Shown piece after piece: positions 1-5,069 of a stretch of DNA of 5,069 nt. Position 1 is the stretch's first letter. Each line of letters starts with the position of its first letter. The notes under the pieces were generated by a model. The model was given only the letters and a program-made list of their open reading frames with translations. It was not told the origin of the DNA and searched no databases. Position numbers and translations under genes: made by a program. Source of the stretch: an uncultured Verrucomicrobiae bacterium (lineage in GTDB: Bacteria > Verrucomicrobiota > Verrucomicrobiia > Verrucomicrobiales > DEV007); the NCBI GenBank assembly GCA_937898895.1, contig CALDKL010000006.1:1-5069 (forward strand), read 5' to 3'.

Positions 1-108
1 CGAGGGGAAAAGGCTTGTGATAGGTGAATTCGCTCATTCGAGGATGTGTCGGCAAGGCTCAGTGTTCCATCTCTGCCCGCGCTTTGCAAGCTGCCGGGCC
101 CGGTCTGC

Positions 109-1020
109 TCACCTCCACAGATTCAGCACCACCACGCCCGCCACGGCGACGAGTGCGCCCACCAACGAGAGCGGCGTGGGCCGGTCGCCCTCGGTGAAAT
201 ATGCCAGCGGCATCATCGCGATCGGAGTCAGTGCGACGACGGCGAGAGCGACCCCGCTCTCGAGGCATTGGAGCGCCCACTGGAAGCAACTCACCCCGAT
301 GACCGGCCCAAAGATCGAGGCTCCGAGTAGCCAGGGAAGGACCTTCCGGTCGAGCGGGGTGCGCCACGTTTTCCACTCGTTCCGGGCTCCGCAGAATCGG
401 ATCAGGAGGACGGATATCATCGAGAAGAGCAGTCCCGCGACGACGCGCTGGAACGCGGCGGTGATGCCCGACCCGCTCGCCCCGAGCGACATTGCGACCT
501 CTTCGGCCTTGCGGCTGATCACGGCACCTGTCCCCTGCCCGAATCCCGCAATCAACGCCGCAAAAATCCCCACCCAAAAATTTCCCCGCAGGGGCACTCT
601 TGCCAGCGAACGCGATCCCGGCCGGATCGCCAGAGCCACTCCGGTCAGGATCAGGACGGCACAGGTGACGATCCGGGGCCCGACCGCATTGCCCAGCCAG
701 AGCCATTCCAGCACCATCGCGAAAAGCGGGGCGAGGCAGAGATTGAGCAGGATCGTCAGGCGTGAGCCAATCCGTTCATACGCCGAAAACAGCGCGAAGT
801 CCCCCAGTCCGAATCCGATCAGGCCACTCACAAAAAACCATCGAAACGACGGCCAACGCATCTCATCGGGGGTGAAACGCAAGACGAGAAGGCCCAGACA
901 CAGGGTCGCCAGAGTCAAGCGCATCAGGTTTCCCCAGGCCCCTCCCATCTTCAGAGCCACCCGCTGCCCGGTGACAGCGGAAAAGGCAAAAAACAGAGTC
1001 GTGAGGATCGCGGCGGTCAT
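109..1020 (-). CDS. DMT/EamA-family ten-helix membrane transporter
   Basis: This is a 303-residue inner-membrane protein of the drug/metabolite transporter superfamily, probably a secondary exporter or importer of a small metabolite; the substrate cannot be read from sequence. About ten hydrophobic segments are visible, roughly at residues 3-20, 32-49, 59-79, 86-106, 112-131, 147-168, 188-208, 229-250, 253-275 and 283-301, arranged as two EamA repeats of five. The last two helices carry the typical pattern of the second repeat (ESGVALAVVALTPI near residue 254, then a closing helix rich in V, A and G). The reading frame stays open upstream to 1134, but those 38 extra residues are polar, rich in Arg and Gly, and would overlap the divergent gene. 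I chose the ATG at 1020 because it sits directly before the first helix and gives the usual family length of about 300. No clear ribosome binding site precedes it. The family call is secure; the substrate is unknown. Confidence 0.93.
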   Translation of the reverse strand: MTAAILTTLFFAFSAVTGQRVALKMGGAWGNLMRLTLATLCLGLLVLRFTPDEMRWPSFRWFFVSGLIGFGLGDFALFSAYERIGSRLTILLNLCLAPLFAMVLEWLWLGNAVGPRIVTCAVLILTGVALAIRPGSRSLARVPLRGNFWVGIFAALIAGFGQGTGAVISRKAEEVAMSLGASGSGITAAFQRVVAGLLFSMISVLLIRFCGARNEWKTWRTPLDRKVLPWLLGASIFGPVIGVSCFQWALQCLESGVALAVVALTPIAMMPLAYFTEGDRPTPLSLVGALVAVAGVVVLNLWR

Positions 1021-1056
1021 GCGGGGCGCGGCGCGGTTCACGAGCCGATTTCGAAG

Positions 1057-1070
1057 GTTGCCAAGGCAAC
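1057..1070. promoter_or_regulatory. Palindrome in divergent promoter region, candidate operator
   Basis: GTTGCC, two bases (AA), then GGCAAC form a perfect 6-bp inverted repeat. It lies near the middle of the 97-bp gap between the divergent transporter and PLP-enzyme genes, 36 bp from one start codon and 47 bp from the other. That is a usual place for a dimeric repressor or activator to bind. No convincing -35/-10 pair could be assigned on either strand, and no regulator gene is present in the window. The repeat is short enough to occur by chance in GC-rich DNA. Confidence 0.3.
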
Positions 1071-1117
1071 GGCATCCGTCCAGCTTTGTAAAGTCCGCCA
1101 TTCCGCCACCAGCCCTC

Positions 1118-1942
1118 ATGTCTCCGCCACCCATCCGCTATCTCGTGCACAACGGCCAGCTACGGTCCGCCGATGAGCCGGTCGTCGCCGCGACAGACGA
1201 AATGGCGCTGGGCTGCGGTGCCTTTGAAACAATGGCCGCCTCTCGGGGATGTCCCTTTCTCGCTGCGGCCCACCTCGATCGGCTGCGCCAGGCCGCCGCC
1301 GTTCTCGGATTGATCTGCCCCTCCGACGAGATCCTCCTCGCAGCCATGCGCGAGGCCCTCGCCGCCAACGACCTCGCCGATGCCGCGAAAGCGCGACTCC
1401 GCCTCACCCTCTCCTCGCCCGTCGACGGCTCGGCCAACTGGTGGATCGAAGCAACCCCGGCCCCACTCCGTCCCGCTACCGCCCGCGTCGTGACGGGTCC
1501 GTTTTTCCGCAACGAACGCAGCCCCCTCGCCGGTCTCAAGACCGTGAATTTCGGTGAAAATGCCATCGCCCGGGACTATGCCCGAGCGGCCGGAGCCGAC
1601 GAGGTTCTCTTCGCGAACACTCGCGAGGAACTCTGCGAGAGCACCTGGGCCAATGTGTTCGTCCACATCGACGGACAATGGTCCACGCCGCCCCTTTCCT
1701 CGGGTTGCCTTCCCGGAATCACGCGCGCACTCGTTCTGGCCCTGTTCCCCGAGATCGGTCCGACCGTCACCGAGACGACCCTGCCCATGCGGGAACGAGG
1801 CCGGATCGAATCCGCCTTTCTCACCTCCAGCCTGCGTGAAATCCAGCCGATCTCGGCAATTGACGGTCGGGAATTGGATATCCCCGACTCTCTCGCGCAG
1901 TTGCAGGCGGCTTACCGAGCCCGCGTCGAGCGGGGCTGGTGA
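1118..1942 (+). CDS. Class IV aminotransferase / aminodeoxychorismate lyase-like PLP enzyme
   Basis: This 274-residue cytoplasmic enzyme belongs to fold-type IV of the PLP-dependent enzymes, which holds branched-chain aminotransferase (IlvE), D-amino-acid aminotransferase and 4-amino-4-deoxychorismate lyase (PabC). Visible landmarks in order: HNGQ (residues 11-14); GCGAFETM (32-39), like the GxGxFET motif of the family; RLRLTLS (93-99); Lys141 in GLKTVNF, the expected Schiff-base lysine; GADEVLF (159-165); Glu174 and Asn179 in the E-S-x-x-A-N-V-F motif; GCLPGITR (196-203), the cofactor-phosphate loop; and FLTSSLREIQPI (234-245). The length matches PabC or D-amino-acid aminotransferases rather than the longer IlvE. 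The frame is open far upstream (to 17), but that extension is antisense to the transporter gene and shows no family motif, so I start at the ATG at 1118. No good ribosome binding site is seen. A PabC role in folate synthesis is plausible, but no pabA or pabB is nearby and the substrate remains open. Confidence 0.92.
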   Translation: MSPPPIRYLVHNGQLRSADEPVVAATDEMALGCGAFETMAASRGCPFLAAAHLDRLRQAAAVLGLICPSDEILLAAMREALAANDLADAAKARLRLTLSSPVDGSANWWIEATPAPLRPATARVVTGPFFRNERSPLAGLKTVNFGENAIARDYARAAGADEVLFANTREELCESTWANVFVHIDGQWSTPPLSSGCLPGITRALVLALFPEIGPTVTETTLPMRERGRIESAFLTSSLREIQPISAIDGRELDIPDSLAQLQAAYRARVERGW

Positions 1943-1975
1943 TCGGTCGGCGACACGCTACGGAGCGCGATCACC
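1938..1975 (+). terminator. Hairpin spanning the stop codon of the PLP enzyme
   Basis: Perfect 8-bp arms GGTGATCG (1938-1945) and CGATCACC (1968-1975) enclose a second small hairpin, CGCT-ACGG-AGCG (1956-1967), which abuts the 3' arm; ten bases remain unpaired on the 5' side. The first arm includes the TGA stop. No T-run follows, so it is not a textbook intrinsic terminator; it could act with Rho, protect the 3' end, or be chance. Its position in a convergent gap favours a 3'-end role. Confidence 0.35.
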
Positions 1976-2061
1976 GAATCGTCCACTCGAATTGCGGTAC
2001 TCCCGCGCGACATCCAAGCCGGGAGAGGCCGGAATCATGGTGCGCTCGCTTGGGGTTCGCC

Positions 2062-2083
2062 ACACAAGGAAACACCCCTGTGT
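2062..2083 (-). terminator. Hairpin just downstream of the ceramidase-like gene
   Basis: Read on the minus strand, ACACAGGG and CCTTGTGT form an 8-bp stem (one G-U pair in RNA) with a six-base loop. The hairpin begins 15 bases after the stop codon of the ceramidase-like gene, a usual distance for a transcript-end structure. No T-tract follows, so strength is doubtful. On the plus strand the same stem has an A-C mismatch, so it fits the minus-strand transcript better. Confidence 0.35.
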
Positions 2084-2098
2084 CACGGAAAGTGAGAC

Positions 2099-3565
2099 CT
2101 ATGGATTGCGGGGGAATAGCATGTGGACCGAGCGCACCGTTTCCTCCACGAGGACCTGGCCCCCTTCGGGACCGACTTTGTTCACATGCGGCAGGCCACT
2201 GTAGCCACCACCAGTGATCGCGGGTGCAGTGGGCAGGTACATGCCACAGCCGTTGCTGAGCTGGAGCACGAATGTCTGCTGCGCCGGACTGCGCGCCTTC
2301 ATCTGAATGCCCCAGTCGAGATACAGTTCAAACGGATTGGTGGCGATGGCCACGTCGCCGAGACGCAGGACGTGGAGTTCCATCCCGTAGGGGGCGAGTT
2401 TGTCTGCCTCCTCGTAGCGTTTCACGATCCCCTTTTCGAGCGCAAGCATCGTCACGATGCGATTGTCAGGATTCTCCGCTACGCTGTATTGCGCGATGTT
2501 TTTCTTCGCCTCCTCATACTCGCGCTCGAGGATCTGACGCGGCGGCAGGGATAGATCCTGAACGTGATGGGCAAAGAGGGGCTCCATGCGAATGTCGGCC
2601 CTTGCCACATCGAGCGTATCGAGCACCGCGTCGCTGATCCGGCGGCCCAATTCCTCCTGCCGAGTCCGCCCGCGCAGTCGGATCATACGGGCCTCGGCGT
2701 CCTTGCGGAACTGTGGATGAGGCGACTGATCCCCGGCCGCACCGCACCAGCCGAGCACGGTGAGATCGGGCATCCCCAATTCGGCCTTCAATCGCTCCCG
2801 CGTATCGTGCCAGAAGTCTGCGTTGAGCGCACTGCGGCTTTCCACTTCCTGCGAGGGACAGGCGACGTTGATGGCGACGGCCTCGATCTGCTTTTCGGCA
2901 TTCCAGAAGAACAGCGTTTCGATCCCCGAATCCGAACCGGCCTCGAGGTGGCGAAAGCGCATCTCGTTTGTCTTTCCATACATCTGGGCATGACCATCGG
3001 CGAACACGGCACGCCGGTTTTCACCGACCTGGGCAAACCCGAGTGTCCAGCTCACTCCGCCCGGCGCACGACTCTGCCAGGCCTTCACCGCTGCCTCGGA
3101 CAAGCGCTCGACGAGAAAGGCGGTGTATTCCCCCGGCTGCATGACGCCTTCTTTGGGAATCGGATAGGTGATGAGCGTCTCCTCCACGATCTCCGATGTC
3201 ACCGGGGCCGTGTGGGTGTGGGTCGCCGACACGATCACCTTCCTCATATCGAAGTCGGGCAGGAGTGGTTTCAGGTGCTGGCGGAATTGCGCGAGCACCG
3301 AGTGATGAATGGCCACGAGATCGCAGGAGAGAAAGATGGCCTGATCGACCGTCCTGCCCCCTTCCACGGCCTCGATCGCCACCGCCGAGGTGAGGATCGG
3401 AGTCTCGACCCGTTGCGAGATACGCGTGCCGAACTGACCCGCCAGGGCGACCGGTCGATCCGGTGTGATGCTGACGGTGGCCGAACCAATGCGAAGTTCA
3501 GCCCCCAGTAGAGGACAGGCCAGGAGGAGGCATGACAGAATCGAGTTTCGGAGGAGGAAGTTCAT
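2099..3565 (-). CDS. Exported neutral/alkaline ceramidase-like hydrolase
   Basis: This 488-residue protein resembles the N-terminal catalytic domain of neutral/alkaline (non-lysosomal) ceramidases, zinc amidases that cleave the N-acyl bond of ceramide. Residues 1-22 form a signal peptide: Arg6, then a hydrophobic stretch ending LLGA. An LLAC at 14-17 could be a lipobox. Motifs in order: an early ITPD (33-36); SCDLVAIH (80-87); ATHTHTAP (114-121), whose histidines match the first zinc ligand; NVACPSQ (233-239), where known ceramidases have a histidine; NADFWHD (248-254); GDQSPH (278-283), with Ser281 at the place of the catalytic serine; NPFELY (410-415), with Glu413 as likely ligand; and GGGYSG (452-457), with Tyr455 as likely last ligand. 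The C-terminal immunoglobulin-like domain of full ceramidases is absent or minimal. The frame is open to 3787, but the ATG at 3565 starts the signal peptide directly and the upstream 74 residues look non-coding. Its substrate may be a ceramide, another N-acyl compound or something else; homologues in PVC bacteria are usually unassigned. Confidence 0.88.
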   Translation of the reverse strand: MNFLLRNSILSCLLLACPLLGAELRIGSATVSITPDRPVALAGQFGTRISQRVETPILTSAVAIEAVEGGRTVDQAIFLSCDLVAIHHSVLAQFRQHLKPLLPDFDMRKVIVSATHTHTAPVTSEIVEETLITYPIPKEGVMQPGEYTAFLVERLSEAAVKAWQSRAPGGVSWTLGFAQVGENRRAVFADGHAQMYGKTNEMRFRHLEAGSDSGIETLFFWNAEKQIEAVAINVACPSQEVESRSALNADFWHDTRERLKAELGMPDLTVLGWCGAAGDQSPHPQFRKDAEARMIRLRGRTRQEELGRRISDAVLDTLDVARADIRMEPLFAHHVQDLSLPPRQILEREYEEAKKNIAQYSVAENPDNRIVTMLALEKGIVKRYEEADKLAPYGMELHVLRLGDVAIATNPFELYLDWGIQMKARSPAQQTFVLQLSNGCGMYLPTAPAITGGGYSGLPHVNKVGPEGGQVLVEETVRSVHMLFPRNP

Positions 3566-3608
3566 CAGGGAGATTGAGGGGCTTGATCGACTGCGGGTGA
3601 AACTCTCC

Positions 3609-3627
3609 GGCGCATCGGCGCATCGGC
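3609..3627. repeat. Short tandem repeat, GGCGCATC twice plus GGC
   Basis: Two exact head-to-tail copies of GGCGCATC (3609-3616 and 3617-3624) are followed by a partial third copy, GGC. They lie 44-62 bp upstream of the ceramidase-like start codon. This could be a slippage product or a pair of direct-repeat binding sites 8 bp apart. The repeat is certain as sequence; any function is unknown. Confidence 0.55.
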
Positions 3628-3639
3628 CCGCAGAGGAAA

Positions 3640-3655
3640 TCGTCGCACGCGACGA
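3640..3655. promoter_or_regulatory. 16-bp palindrome in divergent region, candidate operator
   Basis: TCGTCGC and GCGACGA are perfect 7-bp inverted arms separated by AC. The site is 75-90 bp upstream of the ceramidase-like start and about 190 bp upstream of the GH5 start, so it could be an operator for the former or for both. As RNA it could fold into a 6-bp stem with a CACG tetraloop. No regulator gene lies in the window to match it with. Confidence 0.35.
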
Positions 3656-3844
3656 CAACACCAGCGGGCGATGTTTTGATTCGAGAGCCATCCTGACCGA
3701 GATATCCCTGCTTTGCAACTCCGTGGAGCTGGTGTGCATCCCGCGCTCGACCAAACGCTCCCTGCCTTCCGCCGCGCCGCAGATCACGGAAGTGCGGCCT
3801 GCATTGGTATTGCCCTCCGAGTCCTCCGCTCATATCCTCCGTGT

Positions 3845-5069
3845 ATGGATCTGTCCACACGCGTCCGGGGAGCTGTCATTGTCGTCGGGCTATTACTCGC
3901 CACCGCACTTTCCCAGGCCGCGCCCGATCCCTCGCCGCTGCCGCCCGCGACTCCGGACAAATTGCCTCGCTGGCGCGGTTTCAACCTGCTCGAAAAATTC
4001 ATGCAGTCGGGCGGGAACAAGCCCTTTGTGGAGGAAGATTTCCGGATGATCTCGCAGCTCGGCTTCAATTTTGTCCGGCTGCCGATGGATTATCGGCTCT
4101 GGATTCGCAACGGGAATTGGGAAGAGTTCGACGAGGCCGTGCTGAAGGAAATCGATGAAGCGGTGGCCTTCGGACGGCGCTACGGCGTGCATGTCTGTCT
4201 CAATTTCCACCGGGCACCGGGCTACACCGTGGCCAGGCCGGGGGAAAAACGAAGCCTCTGGACCGATCCCGAGGCACGGCGCGTCTGTGCCCTGCATTGG
4301 GCGGCGTTCGCGAAGCGCTATCGCGGCATCCCCAATGAGCAACTCAGCTTCAATCTGATGAACGAACCGGCCGGGGTGGACGAGGCGACCTACGTCGAGG
4401 TGGTCCGGCTTCTCGCCGGAGCGATCCGCCGCGAGGATCCCGAGCGGCTCATCCTTTCCGACGGTCTCGAATGGGGACGCAAACCGATCCTGGCACTGCG
4501 CGAATTGGGCATCGCCCAGGCCACGCGAGGCTACACGCCGATGGAGATCAGCCACTACCAGGCCAGTTGGGTGAACAGCGCCGGATTCCCCCGCCCCGCC
4601 TGGCCCATGCCGCAATCGGTCACCGGGCTGCTCATGAGCCCCGGCAAACCGGAGGGCTCGCATCCGCTCCTCGTCAACGGCCCCTTCGAAACGGACACCG
4701 CCGTGCGCCTGCATGTCGCCACGGTTTCCTCCGCCGCGCGGCTGGTGGCCGAAGCCGATGGCCGGACGATCTGGGAAAAACACTTTCTATGCGGCCCCGG
4801 CGAGGGCGAGTGGAAGAAGTCCGAGTTCAAGTCGCAGTGGAAAATCTACCAGTGTCAGTATGATCGGGATTACTCCTTCACCGTTCCTGTCGGCACGCAG
4901 CAGGTGCGCCTGCAGGTGAAGTCGGGCGACTGGATGCAGATCACCGAACTGGGCTTCCAACCCGCGGGAGCGATGCGCGAAGAGGTCCTGGGACTGACGA
5001 CCGCCTGGGGAAGCAAACCGGAGCCTTTTCGTTTCGCGCCCGGTGCTGCGGGAGGACAGTTCCTGGACC
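3845..5069 (+). CDS. Secreted glycoside hydrolase family 5 enzyme with inserted beta-rich domain (3' end missing)
   Basis: This gene runs off the right edge after 408 codons. A signal peptide is clear: Arg residues at 6 and 8, a hydrophobic core from about 9 to 22, and likely cleavage after SQA (residues 23-25). A proline-rich linker leads into a (beta/alpha)8 barrel of glycoside hydrolase family 5, a retaining endo-beta-glycanase family (cellulase, mannanase and others). Landmarks: WRGFNLLEKF (43-52), FVRLP (76-80), LNFHRAPGY (119-127), FNLMNEP (169-175) with Glu174 as the expected acid/base, and SHYQASW (236-242) followed by PAWP (251-254). The expected nucleophile glutamate in a GEFG-like motif is not reached within the window. 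Instead, residues about 258-375 are a beta-strand-rich stretch with GPGEGEWKK (317-325) and KSGDWM (359-364), like a carbohydrate-binding module inserted into the barrel. Barrel sequence seems to resume near 380-408. The ATG at 3845 is chosen because it begins the signal peptide; no ribosome binding site is visible. Family is secure; substrate is not determined. Confidence 0.94.
   Translation, partial: MDLSTRVRGAVIVVGLLLATALSQAAPDPSPLPPATPDKLPRWRGFNLLEKFMQSGGNKPFVEEDFRMISQLGFNFVRLPMDYRLWIRNGNWEEFDEAVLKEIDEAVAFGRRYGVHVCLNFHRAPGYTVARPGEKRSLWTDPEARRVCALHWAAFAKRYRGIPNEQLSFNLMNEPAGVDEATYVEVVRLLAGAIRREDPERLILSDGLEWGRKPILALRELGIAQATRGYTPMEISHYQASWVNSAGFPRPAWPMPQSVTGLLMSPGKPEGSHPLLVNGPFETDTAVRLHVATVSSAARLVAEADGRTIWEKHFLCGPGEGEWKKSEFKSQWKIYQCQYDRDYSFTVPVGTQQVRLQVKSGDWMQITELGFQPAGAMREEVLGLTTAWGSKPEPFRFAPGAAGGQFLD

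Larger units (their letters stand above)
3566..3844. promoter_or_regulatory. Divergent intergenic region between two exported hydrolases
   Basis: These 279 bases must hold the promoters of both the ceramidase-like gene (leftward) and the GH5 gene (rightward), unless transcription comes from outside. Neither start codon has a Shine-Dalgarno sequence. No convincing sigma-70 promoter was found on either strand. The region contains a 16-bp palindrome and a tandem 8-mer, listed separately, and three copies of CCTCCG at 3814, 3823 and 3836 just before the GH5 start. Minus-strand reading frames through it encode nothing recognisable. Confidence 0.5.

Noticed and set aside
91..106. CCGGGCCCGG palindrome downstream of the transporter gene as a terminator
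   Set aside because: The arms meet with no loop and no T-tract follows, so it cannot form a normal terminator hairpin; it is probably chance in GC-rich DNA.
1058..1090. TTGCCA ... TTTGTA as a plus-strand sigma-70 promoter for the PLP enzyme
   Set aside because: The spacing is about 21 bases and the -10 match is poor.
17..1117. Long open plus-strand extension upstream of the PLP enzyme
   Set aside because: It is antisense to the transporter gene, Arg/Pro/Ser-rich, without any recognisable motif, and the enzyme family begins near the ATG at 1118.
2564..3511. 315-codon plus-strand open frame opposite the ceramidase-like gene
   Set aside because: It lies wholly antisense to a gene with clear family motifs; its His/Arg/Gly-rich translation shows no domain and is expected from GC-rich codon use.
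3498..3860. 120-codon minus-strand frame through the divergent region, with GGAGG close before an internal ATG at 3833
   Set aside because: The GGAGG is only two bases from that ATG, the product is unrecognisable, and the frame overlaps the signal-peptide end of the ceramidase-like gene in another frame.
3893..4783. 296-codon minus-strand open frame opposite the GH5 gene
   Set aside because: It is antisense to strong GH5 motifs, and its translation shows no family pattern.

Overview
This GC-rich window carries four protein-coding genes with little non-coding DNA. The gene set and the wording of the protein motifs most resemble Verrucomicrobiota (or neighbouring PVC-group bacteria). These are an unusual branch of the neutral-ceramidase fold with an N-terminal export signal, and a secreted family 5 glycosidase interrupted by a beta-rich insert. 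This taxonomic call is inference from family resemblance, not from a marker gene. No RNA gene, mobile element, CRISPR array or prophage trace was seen.

Layout, left to right. Positions 1-108 hold no gene I can support. A DMT/EamA-family membrane transporter lies on the minus strand (109-1020). After a 97-bp divergent gap with a clean small palindrome comes a class IV (fold-type IV) PLP enzyme on the plus strand (1118-1942). The short convergent gap 1943-2098 contains two hairpins, one facing each incoming gene, that may help end transcription. Next is a ceramidase-like protein with an export signal on the minus strand (2099-3565). A 279-bp divergent gap with a palindrome and a short tandem repeat separates it from a secreted glycoside hydrolase family 5 enzyme on the plus strand (3845 to the right edge, incomplete).

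How the genes relate: the left pair (transporter and PLP enzyme) looks like intracellular amino-acid or cofactor metabolism plus metabolite transport, and shares only a divergent promoter region. The right pair both encode exported hydrolases and also share a divergent region, so co-regulation in polymer or glycoconjugate breakdown is possible but not shown. None of the four starts has a convincing Shine-Dalgarno sequence.

The most interesting points are the replaced second zinc histidine in the ceramidase-like protein, the large insert that separates the acid/base glutamate of the GH5 enzyme from its off-window nucleophile, and the palindromes centred in both divergent promoter regions.
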